Assembly (NCBI GenBank): GCA_003220935.1
Contig: QHTT01000057.1
Location: 1 to 47,452 of the forward strand
From: Gemmatimonadota bacterium
Lineage (GTDB): Bacteria > Gemmatimonadota > Gemmatimonadetes > Gemmatimonadales > GWC2-71-9
Length of the DNA: 47,452 bases
Direction of reading: 5' to 3'
Part shown: positions 23,599 to 31,987 of the stretch, piece after piece
Layout: the number at the start of each line of letters is the position of its first letter
Position numbering within the stretch: position 1 is the first letter of the stretch
The notes under the pieces: model-generated
Database searches by the model: none
The model's input: the letters and a program-made list of their open reading frames with translations, nothing else
What the model was told of the DNA's origin: nothing
Position numbers and translations under genes: made by a program

Positions 23599-24368
23599 GC
23601 GACCGCGGTTTGCAGGACCTGGTGCTCCGTGCCCTTGCCGACGCGCCGTTTCGCGCGTCGCGCGAGTGGCAGGACCAGGCGCTCGCCGATCCCGGGCGCC
23701 TGGAGCGGTTCGCGCGCTTTCTGGCGCGGCACTACTACTACGAGCGCATCGTCCACTTCTTCAAATACTCCGGGGCGCTGGCACCCGTCACGGGCCGGCG
23801 CCCCGAGGCGGTGCTGCGCAGCGCCAGCTTCGACGCCCTGCTCGCGACCGCGGTGCTGGGCAGCCGCGAGACGGCGCGCGCCGTCGCCAGCGTAGTCGTG
23901 CGCGACGTGCAGGCGGCGACCCCTTCGCAGCCGATCCCTTACTTGAGCGACCTGCTGAGCTACGAGCGGGCGATGATGATCGCGGAGGCGGGTCCGCGGG
24001 TCTGGCGAGAAACGGCGCAGGGGGAAGGGGGGAGCGGGAAGGGGGCGCCGCCGGAGCTCGTGGAAGGGACGGTGCTCTTGGACCTGGCTTACGACCTGCC
24101 TGCCGTGCTGCCCCGGCTGCTCGAGCCCTGGACCGAGGTGCCGCAAGCGCCGTCGCGACCTGTAAAGCTCCTGGTCGCGCGGTCGCCGCACGGGCGCGTG
24201 ACGGTCGCGCGCGCCGATGCGGCGGTCGCCAGTGTCGTCGAGCTCGCCGATGGGCGCAAGACGCTGGCGGACCTGGCGCGCCAGGCCGGATTGCGCGCCG
24301 CCGATTTGGAGGCGGCGCTAGCCGGCCTCGCCGACTTGGGCGCCGTGCGGTTTACGACCGGGAGTTAA
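23595..24368 (+). CDS. MNIO partner-like protein with a winged-helix/PqqD-like C-terminus
   Basis: A 257-residue protein whose GTG (23595) overlaps the MNIO stop by 4 nt. The N-terminal half (about 1-135) is helical; the L-x-R-F-A-R-F-L-A-R-H-Y-Y-Y-E segment and the following helices recall the MbnC/HvfC/DUF2063-type partner subunits that follow DUF692 genes, though at low similarity. A Gly-rich linker lies at about 141-150. Residues 185-252 end in a second PqqD-like or winged-helix unit (V-E-L-A-D-G-R-K-T-L-A-D-L-A ... L-A-D-L-G-A-V-R-F). A peptide-binding role is inferred from gene order and this domain. The gene ends 7 nt before a convergent DUF1207 gene, closing the cluster. Confidence 0.65.
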   Translation: MSDRGLQDLVLRALADAPFRASREWQDQALADPGRLERFARFLARHYYYERIVHFFKYSGALAPVTGRRPEAVLRSASFDALLATAVLGSRETARAVASVVVRDVQAATPSQPIPYLSDLLSYERAMMIAEAGPRVWRETAQGEGGSGKGAPPELVEGTVLLDLAYDLPAVLPRLLEPWTEVPQAPSRPVKLLVARSPHGRVTVARADAAVASVVELADGRKTLADLARQAGLRAADLEAALAGLADLGAVRFTTGS

Positions 24369-24375
24369 CAGGACG

Positions 24376-25224
24376 TTACAGCGCCAACCCGATGCCGAAT
24401 CCGAGCGATGATACCCGATCGCGAAAGAACTCCCCATACGGCGCGGGCCCCGTATACGCCTTGAGCAGCACGCTCCAGCGCCAGCCGGACTCGGGCCGGG
24501 CGCTCGGGTCGCCCAGCTCGAGCCCGGTCACCGCGCTCCATCCCACCTCCCAGCGCCGGTCCTCGAAGGACTTAGCGTCCACCGCCGCCACCAAGCGACC
24601 CTCAGCGAGACGGCCGACTCGCAGGAGCACCCCGGACGGCCGGTATTCCAAGCCGCCGTGCAGGACGCCGGGCTTCAGGTCGGCCGGCGAGTGCATGAAG
24701 GTGTACTCACCGCCGCCGTAGAGCCGCCAATGCGCCATGTCCCGGGCAACGAGGAGCTCGGCGGCTTCGAACGACAGGTCCACCCGTTGCGAGTTGGTGT
24801 GGGCCATGTACTCGTCGCCCAAGTGAGAGCTTTGGTGGTACAGCTGGAACCGCACCGTCAAGGCGGCGCGGCGGTACGTCACGGGGACGCCGACGCGGTA
24901 GTCGGTGTTCATCAGATCGGCCGTGGCCCGCGCCAAGTCGAACTGCGAGAACACGGCCGCGGCGACCGAGACCTCCCAGTCTCGTCCTCCCGCGACTCCG
25001 AAGGTCTGACCGAAACCGACGCTGCCCAGGCGCGACCCGAGCCGCGCCGAGCGCTCCCAGAGGTAGGCAGCGAAGAACTGCGGTTCTTTGGGATCGGCGA
25101 TAAGGGGCTGAAACACTACTGTGCTTGCGCTCGCCTCCGGCGCCTGCGTCTGAGCCGCCTCGCCTCGAGCGACGATCAGCGCTGCGGCCAGCAGCGGTCC
25201 AACGATACGGAGATCCTTGGCCAT
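24376..25224 (-). CDS. DUF1207 family exported protein
   Basis: A 282-residue protein with a signal peptide (about 1-23). It opens with the family-typical FQPLIADPKEPQFFAAYLW segment and contains RFQLYHQSSHLGDEY, another DUF1207 hallmark. Alternating polar/hydrophobic strands and a final aromatic-hydrophobic strand (FGIGLAL) suggest an outer-membrane beta-barrel. The function is unknown. The start codon region is duplicated just upstream with a 40-nt period (see the repeat at 25210), and no clear ribosome site precedes either copy. Confidence 0.8.
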   Translation of the reverse strand: MAKDLRIVGPLLAAALIVARGEAAQTQAPEASASTVVFQPLIADPKEPQFFAAYLWERSARLGSRLGSVGFGQTFGVAGGRDWEVSVAAAVFSQFDLARATADLMNTDYRVGVPVTYRRAALTVRFQLYHQSSHLGDEYMAHTNSQRVDLSFEAAELLVARDMAHWRLYGGGEYTFMHSPADLKPGVLHGGLEYRPSGVLLRVGRLAEGRLVAAVDAKSFEDRRWEVGWSAVTGLELGDPSARPESGWRWSVLLKAYTGPAPYGEFFRDRVSSLGFGIGLAL

Positions 25225-25285
25225 ACGGTTCGGTTCACTTAATGATGGAGAGATCCTTGGCCATCCGGGTTCACTTCACTAATGA
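25210..25285 (-). repeat. Imperfect tandem duplication of the DUF1207 start region
   Basis: Copy 1 (25210-25245) and copy 2 (25250-25285) begin with the same 15-mer GAGATCCTTGGCCAT and end in AATGA, with a period of 40 nt. On the minus strand each copy holds the same M-A-K-D-L start. In the upstream copy it makes a nine-codon ORF (25264 leftward) that ends in TGA before the real start. Confidence 0.75.
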
Positions 25286-25480
25286 ACTATCTGGCCACGG
25301 AGTTCCTGGGGACGCCCCGCCGCGCTGCGGGGCAGCTCGGGGCCAAGACCGCCGGAGGGTCTCGTGACCCGGAACGCGGGCGGCTCCAGTCGGTTATCCG
25401 AGCGTGCCGCGGGTCCCACGACCCTTCTGCGCCGCCCGCCGCGCAGGCAGATTGCTTACGACACTTCAGAGACCAGGGCC

Positions 25481-25930
25481 ATGGTCACGTTGAGCATCAA
25501 CGGCAACGCTCGCACGGTGGACGTCCCGGCCGACATGCCGCTCTTGTGGGTGCTGCGGGATGTGATCGGCCTGACCGGCACCAAATTCGGCTGTGGCATG
25601 GCGCTGTGCGGTGCCTGCACGGTGCACGTGGACGGCCGGCCGATGCGCTCTTGCGTCACGCCGGTCGCCGCGGCGACTGGGAAGCAGATCACCACCATCG
25701 AGGGCGTAGGCGAGACGCCGAGCGGCAGGAAGGTGCAGCAGGCGTGGCTCGATCTGGACGTGGTGCAGTGCGGCTACTGCCAGTCGGGGCAAATCATGTC
25801 CGCCGCCGCACTACTCGCGAGCAAGCCGCATCCCACGGACGCCGACATCGATGCGGCGCTGGCGGGCAACATCTGCCGCTGCGGCACCTACGTGCGGATC
25901 CGTGCCGCGATCAAGCGGGCGGGAGGCTGA
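25481..25930 (+). CDS. [2Fe-2S] subunit of a xanthine-oxidase-family (isoquinoline 1-oxidoreductase-like) enzyme
   Basis: A 149-residue electron-transfer subunit. The plant-ferredoxin-type cluster is held by C38, C43, C46 and C58 ([14 protein letters not shown]...RSC). The second cluster lies in the C-terminal four-helix domain ([11 protein letters not shown] and NICRCGTY). It would pass electrons from the molybdopterin subunit encoded 4 nt downstream. The ATG at 25481 is chosen because it puts the first strand at the N-terminus, as in IorA; the frame is open further upstream. There is no FAD-binding subunit gene, as expected for the IorAB type. Confidence 0.92.
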   Translation: MVTLSINGNARTVDVPADMPLLWVLRDVIGLTGTKFGCGMALCGACTVHVDGRPMRSCVTPVAAATGKQITTIEGVGETPSGRKVQQAWLDLDVVQCGYCQSGQIMSAAALLASKPHPTDADIDAALAGNICRCGTYVRIRAAIKRAGG

Positions 25931-25934
25931 CCAC

Positions 25935-28130
25935 ATGGCGCGCACACTTTCCCGCCGGATGTTCCTCGAGGCGAGCGCCGCAGTCGGCGGCGGCCTGCTG
26001 CTCGGCTTCACGCTGCCGGTGCGCCGGCGTGTGCTGAACGACCGGTTCGCCCCCAACGCCTTCATTCGTATCGATCGCGACGGCCGAGTCACGCTGATCA
26101 TGCACAAGGTCGAAATGGGACAGGGAACATACACGTCGATGCCCATGCTGCTTGCGGAGGAGCTGGAAGTCGACCTGAACCAGGTTCAGCTCGAGCACGC
26201 CCCGGCCGACGACGCGCTCTACGCCGAACCGCTGTTCGGTGTCCAGGAAACGGGCGGCTCGACGTCGGTGCGTGGCAACTTCGAGCCGCTGCGCCGCGCC
26301 GGCGCCGCGGCGCGCACCCTGCTGGTAGCCGCCGCCGCGCAGGCGTGGAAGGTCGACGCGGCCGCATGCCGCGCCGAACGGGGCGAGGTCGTCCACGGAC
26401 CGACCGGCCGCAAGCTCGGCTACGGTGCCCTGGTCGACAAGGCAGCCACGCTGCCGGTGCCGCACAACGTGCCGCTGAAGGATCCGAAGGACTGGAAGCT
26501 GATCGGCACGGCCGCCAAGCGCCTCGACAGCGCCGACAAGGTCACCGGCGCGGCGCAGTTCGGGATCGACGTGCAGGTCCCCGGTATGAAGGTCGCCACC
26601 CTGGCCGCCTGTCCCGTGTTCGGCGGCAAACTCGCGAGCGTCGACGACTCGAAGGCGAAGGCGATCCAGGGCGTCCATCAGGTCGTGCGGCTCGACGATG
26701 CCGTGGCCGTGGTCGCCGACCACATGTGGGCGGCGAAGCAGGGCCTCGCGGCGCTCGACATCCGCTGGGACGAGGGGCCGAACGCCAAGCTCAGCACGGC
26801 CGACATCGTCCGCCAGCTCGCGGCGGCGTCGCAGCAGCCGGGCGTGGTCGCGCGCAAAGAGGGCGACGTCGCGCGGGCCATGGCCGGCGCCGCCCAGAAG
26901 GTTGAGGCTGTCTACGAGGTGCCGTTCCTCGCGCACGCGACGATGGAGCCGGTGAACTGTACCGTCCACGTACGCCAGGACGGGTGCGACGTTTGGGTCG
27001 GCACGCAGGTGCCGACGTTCGCGCGCACGGCCGCCGCGAAGCTGACCGGTCTGCCCCGGGAGCGCGTTCAGGTCCACAACCACCTCCTGGGCGGCGGCTT
27101 CGGCCGGCGACTCGAGGTGGACTTCATCATCCGGGCCGTGCAGATCGCGATGCAGGTCGCCGGTCCCGTGAAGGTGATTTGGACGCGAGAGGAAGACATC
27201 CAGCACGACATGTACCGGCCGTACTACTACGACCGGATCACTGCTGGCCTGGACCAGCGCGGCAGGCCGATCGCCTGGTCGCACCGCATCGCCGGCTCGT
27301 CGATCGAGGCACGCGTCATCAGCCAACTGTTCCCCAAGACCCTGCGGGTGATTCGGGCCGGGGGCGTCCACCGCCTGGGCGCGATGATCAAGGGCCTCGA
27401 TCTGGACGCCGTGGAGGGAGCAGCGGAGCCGCCGTACACGCTGCCCAACATCCGAGTGGAGTACGTCCGCCAGGAGCCGCCCGGCGTGCCCACCGCGTTC
27501 TGGCGCGGCGTGGGGCCCACTCACAACATCTTCGTGGTCGAAAGCTTCATCGACGAGCTCGCGGCGGCGATGAAGCAGGACCCGTTCCAGTACCGCCGTG
27601 CCCTGCTCGATCAGTCACCGCGCGCCAAGGCCGTGCTGGAGCTCGCCGCGCTGCAGGCCGGTTGGGGACGGCCGCTGCCCCCGGGGAGCGGGCGCGGGAT
27701 CTCGCTGCTGCACGCCTTCGGGAGCTACATCGCCCAGGTCGCCGAAGTGGCGGTGTCGAAGCAGGGCGACGTCCGTGTTCCGCGCGTCGTCTGCGCGGTA
27801 GACTGTGGCATCATCGTGAACCCCGACACCGTCAGGGCGCAGCTCGAGAGCGGGATCATTTTCGGGATTTCCGCCGCCCTATTTGGCGAGATCACCATCA
27901 GGGACGGCCGCGTCGAGCAGCACAACTTCAACGACTACCCCGCGCTGCGGATCAACGAGGCGCCCGCGATCGAGGTCCATCTGGTCAATAGCAGGGAGGC
28001 GCCGGGGGGCATCGGCGAGCCGGGGACCTCGGCCGTGATGCCCGCCGTGACCAACGCCATCTTCGCGGCGACCGGTAAGCGGATCCGCAAGCTGCCGGTG
28101 AAGGAGCAGCTGCGGGAAGCCAAGGTGTAG
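25935..28130 (+). CDS. Molybdopterin-binding subunit (isoquinoline 1-oxidoreductase beta-like), Tat-exported
   Basis: A 731-residue catalytic subunit of the aldehyde/xanthine dehydrogenase superfamily, about the usual IorB length. A Tat signal is visible at the N-terminus (SRRMFLEASAAVGGGLLLGF). Molybdenum-cofactor segments include GGGFGRR (about residue 390) and the C-terminal GGIGEPGTSA, whose Glu is the catalytic base. Relatives hydroxylate N-heterocycles or oxidise aldehydes; the substrate is unknown. With the [2Fe-2S] subunit it would be exported as a folded complex and give electrons to a periplasmic carrier, though no cytochrome gene adjoins. Confidence 0.93.
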   Translation: MARTLSRRMFLEASAAVGGGLLLGFTLPVRRRVLNDRFAPNAFIRIDRDGRVTLIMHKVEMGQGTYTSMPMLLAEELEVDLNQVQLEHAPADDALYAEPLFGVQETGGSTSVRGNFEPLRRAGAAARTLLVAAAAQAWKVDAAACRAERGEVVHGPTGRKLGYGALVDKAATLPVPHNVPLKDPKDWKLIGTAAKRLDSADKVTGAAQFGIDVQVPGMKVATLAACPVFGGKLASVDDSKAKAIQGVHQVVRLDDAVAVVADHMWAAKQGLAALDIRWDEGPNAKLSTADIVRQLAAASQQPGVVARKEGDVARAMAGAAQKVEAVYEVPFLAHATMEPVNCTVHVRQDGCDVWVGTQVPTFARTAAAKLTGLPRERVQVHNHLLGGGFGRRLEVDFIIRAVQIAMQVAGPVKVIWTREEDIQHDMYRPYYYDRITAGLDQRGRPIAWSHRIAGSSIEARVISQLFPKTLRVIRAGGVHRLGAMIKGLDLDAVEGAAEPPYTLPNIRVEYVRQEPPGVPTAFWRGVGPTHNIFVVESFIDELAAAMKQDPFQYRRALLDQSPRAKAVLELAALQAGWGRPLPPGSGRGISLLHAFGSYIAQVAEVAVSKQGDVRVPRVVCAVDCGIIVNPDTVRAQLESGIIFGISAALFGEITIRDGRVEQHNFNDYPALRINEAPAIEVHLVNSREAPGGIGEPGTSAVMPAVTNAIFAATGKRIRKLPVKEQLREAKV

Positions 28131-28164
28131 CGGGGCAGGTTCGCGTCGCTGTGGTGCGCCCAGC

Positions 28165-28995
28165 CTACCGCTCGGCCGTCGCGAGCGACGCTGCGGCGCC
28201 ATCGTCCGATGCGCTCTGTCCGATCGTCAGCCAGTCGGTCCGGACTCTGTCCCACTCCTGGATCGCCAGGCCGTGCTCTTCGAAGAACGACCGGATGCGC
28301 GCCGGCGTCATTCCCACGATATCTTCGAGCAGCGGCACCAGGACGCTCAACGCATCGTCGCCGATGATGGTGCGCCGTGCGATCTGCGCGACGAGCTTGG
28401 CCTCGGACGCCGCGATCGTGAAGCCGTCCCGGCGGTTGACGTGCAGCATCACGTGGACGTCGGAGCTGCCGTCCCCCACGTAAACGATGCGGTCGGAGCC
28501 CACCTGCAGTGCCGCCTGCAGCTCGTCCAGGACCGCCACCTTGCCGTACCCGGCCGCGACCCGCACGATCGAGCGGATCTCGCCGGAGGAGGGGTCGTAT
28601 TCGAACCGCGTGCCGAAGATATGGTCGGGGGGGACGACCCCCTCGAGGGCCGACTGGATGACCTCCTCGGGGGCGGCCGAGATCACGTAGAACGAGAAGC
28701 GGTGGCCCTCGATCCCCTCCTGCAGCAGGCGTACGAGCAGCTGGATGTTCTGCTTGAGGCGGATGCGCTTCCCGACCTCCACCAGGTGCTCGCGCCGCAC
28801 GCCGCGGTAATCCGGGTCGTGCCGCAGCAGATACGCGAGCTCCCCGCCTTGCTGGACGAGGTTGGTGCGCGAGAGGCCTGCGACCTTTTCACGAAACCCG
28901 GGGATTCCCACGATCTCGCTGAGGACGATCCCCGAATCGTTGAAGCTCAACGTCTGGTCGAAATCGCTTGCGAGCAAATATTCCTTCGCCATCAT
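28165..28995 (-). CDS. HAD-superfamily phosphatase (HAD-IB, PSP/MtnX-like)
   Basis: A 276-residue cytoplasmic phosphohydrolase. Motif I is DFDQTLS (nucleophile D11, acid D13). Motif II is the Ser of YVISAAP, and motif III/IV is [12 protein letters not shown]. The arrangement matches phosphoserine-phosphatase-like members that act on small phosphomonoesters. The substrate is not known. Of two adjacent ATGs, 28995 is chosen because a GAGGAG site lies 9 nt upstream; an in-frame start at 29025 is also possible. A strong hairpin sits 38 nt upstream of the start. Confidence 0.85.
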   Translation of the reverse strand: MMAKEYLLASDFDQTLSFNDSGIVLSEIVGIPGFREKVAGLSRTNLVQQGGELAYLLRHDPDYRGVRREHLVEVGKRIRLKQNIQLLVRLLQEGIEGHRFSFYVISAAPEEVIQSALEGVVPPDHIFGTRFEYDPSSGEIRSIVRVAAGYGKVAVLDELQAALQVGSDRIVYVGDGSSDVHVMLHVNRRDGFTIAASEAKLVAQIARRTIIGDDALSVLVPLLEDIVGMTPARIRSFFEEHGLAIQEWDRVRTDWLTIGQSASDDGAAASLATAER

Positions 28996-29355
28996 CTTGG
29001 TTGTCTCCTCACTCTGATCCCACACACGACGACGCCCCCACGCTGCTACATCAAAGCGTGGGGGCGTTCGCAGCGGCGCTGCGCACTGCCGGAACTGCTA
29101 CATCATCCCACGTAATCGGCGGTGCGCACACCGCGGAATTGCCCGCGTTGCTCGAGCGCGCCCGCTTGCACAATTGCCAATAGGTCGGTTTCATCGTGGT
29201 CGCAGCATACCCGGTGCAGGGACTCTCGTCAACCCGCGCGCTCTGTCGCTAGAGGAAACGCATCGCATTCCCCCTGTGTTCCACGGTCGCATAAGTGCAG
29301 TTGTTACGATTCCGGTACACACAGAACCGAGCAGACTGAGCAGGGAGGCACCGCC
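28996..29355. other. 360-nt intergenic region between divergent HAD genes
   Basis: No gene is supported here. It holds the 12-bp hairpin at 29033-29066, an 11-nt direct repeat CTGCTACATCA (29043-29053 and 29095-29105) and the ribosome site (AGGGAGG) of the rightward HAD gene. I find no convincing -35/-10 pair. Confidence 0.6.
29033..29066 (-). promoter_or_regulatory. Perfect 12-bp hairpin in the leader of the HAD phosphatase gene
   Basis: Arms CGCCCCCACGCT (29033-29044) and AGCGTGGGGGCG (29055-29066) enclose a 10-nt loop. There is no T-run on either strand, so it is not a standard terminator. It lies 38 nt upstream of the leftward ATG and could affect its mRNA or be a protein-binding palindrome. 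Confidence 0.45.
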
Positions 29356-30009
29356 ATGCCGATCATGCAGTGTCGGGCCGTCCTTTTCGACCTGGACGGC
29401 GTGCTGGTCGATTCCCGCCGCTCGATCGAGCTCATCTGGCACAACTGGGCGACAAGTCGTGGCCTCGATGCCCGCCCGTTCCTGGAGGTGGCGCACGGGC
29501 GTCGTACCTCCGAGACACTGCACCTCGTCGCTCCTCACCTCGACACCGCAGCCGAAGTCGCGGTGCTCGATCGGATGGAAGAGATCGAAACGCGGGGGCT
29601 CGCCGCTGCGCCGGGCGCCGCTGCCTTGCTCCGCCAGCTGACCGAGCAGCAGTGGGCGGTCGTGACGTCGGGGAGCAGCGCCGTGGCACGGCTCCGCCTC
29701 GCGACCGTGAGCCTCCCGACGCCGCGCGTGTTCATCACGGCGGAAGACGTCACGCGCGGCAAGCCGGACCCAGCGGGCTACTTGATGGCGGCCGCTCGTC
29801 TGGGGCACGCGCCGTCCGACTGCATCGTGCTCGAGGACTCTCCGCCCGGGGTCGCCGCGGGGAAGGCAGCCGGGATGCGCGTGATCGCGGTACTCACCAC
29901 GCACGCTGCGGCCCAGCTCGAAGCGGCCGACGCGCGCCTCGCCGCACTCTCGAGCCTGCGAATTCGGCCGATAGCAGCGGGATCGGCGAGCCTGGAGCTG
30001 AGCTACTAG
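29356..30009 (+). CDS. HAD-IA family sugar-phosphate-type phosphatase
   Basis: A 217-residue phosphatase with the motifs of the beta-phosphoglucomutase / glycerol-3-phosphatase-like branch: LFDLDGVLVDS (D12, D14), VTSGSS, the RGKPDPAGYL lysine motif and LEDSPPGV. The alpha-helical cap lies between residues 16 and 85, where HGRRTSET corresponds to the substrate loop of sugar phosphatases. The ATG at 29356 follows an AGGGAGG site. It is convergent with the zinc-ribbon gene. Confidence 0.88.
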   Translation: MPIMQCRAVLFDLDGVLVDSRRSIELIWHNWATSRGLDARPFLEVAHGRRTSETLHLVAPHLDTAAEVAVLDRMEEIETRGLAAAPGAAALLRQLTEQQWAVVTSGSSAVARLRLATVSLPTPRVFITAEDVTRGKPDPAGYLMAAARLGHAPSDCIVLEDSPPGVAAGKAAGMRVIAVLTTHAAAQLEAADARLAALSSLRIRPIAAGSASLELSY

Positions 30010-30055
30010 GCTGTGTTGGGGGCGCGAGGTTTCGAGACCGCGCAGCTCACGCCCG

Positions 30056-30601
30056 CTACCAGCTCGCCGCCTTGTGCCGCCGTTCCGTCCCGCCGCGACG
30101 ATCCCGACCACTGCGCCGGACCATGCGCCTGCGGCGCTCCGCCATCCGCCGCTCGACGAGTCCGTGGGCGACCGAGCTCTGTCGGCGCTCGGTGAAGCGG
30201 CGCTCGAGGCGCGAGCGGCGACTGGTGGACAAGCGGCGTCGGGTCATGCGATGGTCCGGGCCGAGCAGGGGCGGAGGTGTGGAGAGGGTCGGTTCGCGCC
30301 CGTCGCGCCCCTGCCCGGTGCGCAGATACCGTTCGTCCCAAGCGATGCTGAAGACTTCATTGCAGCGCGAGCAGCGCATCCGTGGGACGCGGGCGTCCGG
30401 CAGATCGTCCCGATGACGGCAATTCGGACACACCAGATAGTCGTCGCGGACGCCCGCCAGCCCGCGGGCGCCGTCCGTGCCGCCCGGCGCCACCGTCCAC
30501 TCGAGCGGCGGCGTGGTGCGCAGCTCGAGGAGGGACCGGGGCACCATCAAAACTCGCCCGCGTACCTGCACCTGCGCTTCCCGCGCAGTCAGCCCGGTCA
30601 C
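30056..30601 (-). CDS. Hypothetical zinc-ribbon protein with an Arg-rich tail
   Basis: About 181 residues from the GTG at 30601, which has a GGGAG-like site 9 nt upstream; the start is uncertain because the frame is open further back. A four-Cys ribbon is clear in the middle (CPNC, about 20 residues, CSRC), like the MJ0042-type ribbons found at the start of many bacterial regulators. The last 70 residues are dominated by Arg in ERR/RRR clusters, suggesting nucleic-acid binding or disorder. It follows the hybrid kinase gene on the same strand. I do not recognise the family. Confidence 0.5.
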   Translation of the reverse strand: MTGLTAREAQVQVRGRVLMVPRSLLELRTTPPLEWTVAPGGTDGARGLAGVRDDYLVCPNCRHRDDLPDARVPRMRCSRCNEVFSIAWDERYLRTGQGRDGREPTLSTPPPLLGPDHRMTRRRLSTSRRSRLERRFTERRQSSVAHGLVERRMAERRRRMVRRSGRDRRGGTERRHKAASW

Positions 30602-30653
30602 CGGGTGCTTCTCCCGCGTCGGTATACTGACGTCGCCGCCGCAGCGTGTCAAC

Positions 30654-31829
30654 CTAAGCGGGGGCGGGTTGCAGCAGGGTCCGCACGCGGCCGAGCAGCT
30701 CGCTCGCCGTCCAAGGCTTCGTGACGAAGGCGACGGCGGCATCGAGGCCGACCGTCTTGCGGTAGTTCGGCGCGGGAAAGCCACTCGTGAACAGCACCTT
30801 CAGGGCCGGCGAGTCTCGCCGGATGGCTTCATAGAGCTGGAAGCCACTGAGCTTTGGCATGATGACGTCGGTGAGGACGAGGCGGAGCTCCGCGCGGTGC
30901 GCTCGATACATCGTGAGGCCTTGCGCCCCGTCGACCGCCGCGAGCACGCGGTAACCGACTTTCTCCAACAGCTCCTGCGCGACCGAGCGCATGGTGGGGT
31001 CGTCCTCGACCAGCAAGATCGTTTCCGTCCCGCCCGGGAGGATCTCGTCGTCGACGGCTTCGAGCGGCGGGGCCCGGTGGTAGACGGCGGGCAGGTAGAC
31101 CTTGGCTGTAGTCCCCTGGCCTATTTCGCTGTACAGGTGCACGAACCCCTTGTGCTGCTTGACGAGACCGTACACCATCGCCATCCCGAGCCCGGTTCCG
31201 ACGCCCAGCGGCTTGGTGGTGAAAAACGGCTCGAAGACGCGCGCCAGCGTCGCCGCGCTCATTCCCGTGCCGGTGTCGCTCACCGCGACGCTCACGTAGG
31301 CTCCTGGCTCGATCCACGCATGCAGGGGTCGATCCGCCGCGCCGAGACGCGCCCGCCGGACTTCCACGTGCAGCGTGCCCCCCTTCGGCATGGCGTCTCG
31401 TGCGTTGGTGACGAGGTTCATCAGGATCTGTCGCACCTCGGCGGGATCGGCCTCGACCACCCCGCCCGCCTCGTCCGCCTCGAACTGGACCTCGACGTTG
31501 GCGGGAAGCTCGCGGCGCATCCTATCGAGGATCTCCCGCACGTACTCGGTCAAGCTGAGCGGCTGCAGGTCCAGCGTCTTGTGCCGGCTGAATCCGAGCA
31601 GCTTGTGGGCCAGTTCCGCGCCGCGCCGAGCCGTTTCCTTCAGCTCGTCCAAGTCGCGGTTCGCGGGCGAGGACTGGGAGAGCGCCGCGGCACGCGTCAT
31701 GATGGCACCGAGGAGCTCGTTGAATTGCTGCGCGATGGCCCCCGTCAGGCGGCCGATCGTCTCCATCTTCTCCGCCTGCAGCAGGGCCCGCTCACGCGCG
31801 CGCTCCCCCGTGACGTCCTCGGCGCCCAT
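30654..31829 (-). CDS. Hybrid histidine kinase / response regulator lacking the phosphoacceptor His
   Basis: A 391-residue soluble protein. Residues 20-80 match the HisKA region of kinases with an IAHDFNNLL box, but the text is IAQQFNELL: Q34 stands where the phosphorylated His should be (codon CAG at 31728-31730). The ATPase domain looks intact, with NLVTNARDA (N box), DTGTGM (G1) and GTGLGMAMVYG (G2). A receiver domain (about 270-388) has the acidic pair in LLVEDD, the phosphorylatable Asp in LTDVIMP, the Thr/Ser of FTSG and the Lys of TKPW. It has no sensor or membrane segment. It might act as a phosphatase, an allosteric partner or a decoy, or be decaying. Confidence 0.88.
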   Translation of the reverse strand: MGAEDVTGERARERALLQAEKMETIGRLTGAIAQQFNELLGAIMTRAAALSQSSPANRDLDELKETARRGAELAHKLLGFSRHKTLDLQPLSLTEYVREILDRMRRELPANVEVQFEADEAGGVVEADPAEVRQILMNLVTNARDAMPKGGTLHVEVRRARLGAADRPLHAWIEPGAYVSVAVSDTGTGMSAATLARVFEPFFTTKPLGVGTGLGMAMVYGLVKQHKGFVHLYSEIGQGTTAKVYLPAVYHRAPPLEAVDDEILPGGTETILLVEDDPTMRSVAQELLEKVGYRVLAAVDGAQGLTMYRAHRAELRLVLTDVIMPKLSGFQLYEAIRRDSPALKVLFTSGFPAPNYRKTVGLDAAVAFVTKPWTASELLGRVRTLLQPAPA

Positions 31830-31987
31830 CGCACCCCCTCCAAGGTGGAGGCATATAGCCTGCGTTTTGGGGGGGCGTCAAGCGTCGGGCGATCGGGTCG
31901 TCCCGATTATCGTGCGCCCGGCGGCGGCCCCGGCCGTTTGTTATGTTGGGTGCGTCGCACCACCCTTACGCGCGAGGTGTCTACGAC

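Noticed and set aside
25911-27524. 537-residue ORF on the minus strand
   Set aside because: It is antisense to the molybdenum subunit, whose family motifs are unmistakable; the shadow is Arg/His/Ala-rich without any motif.
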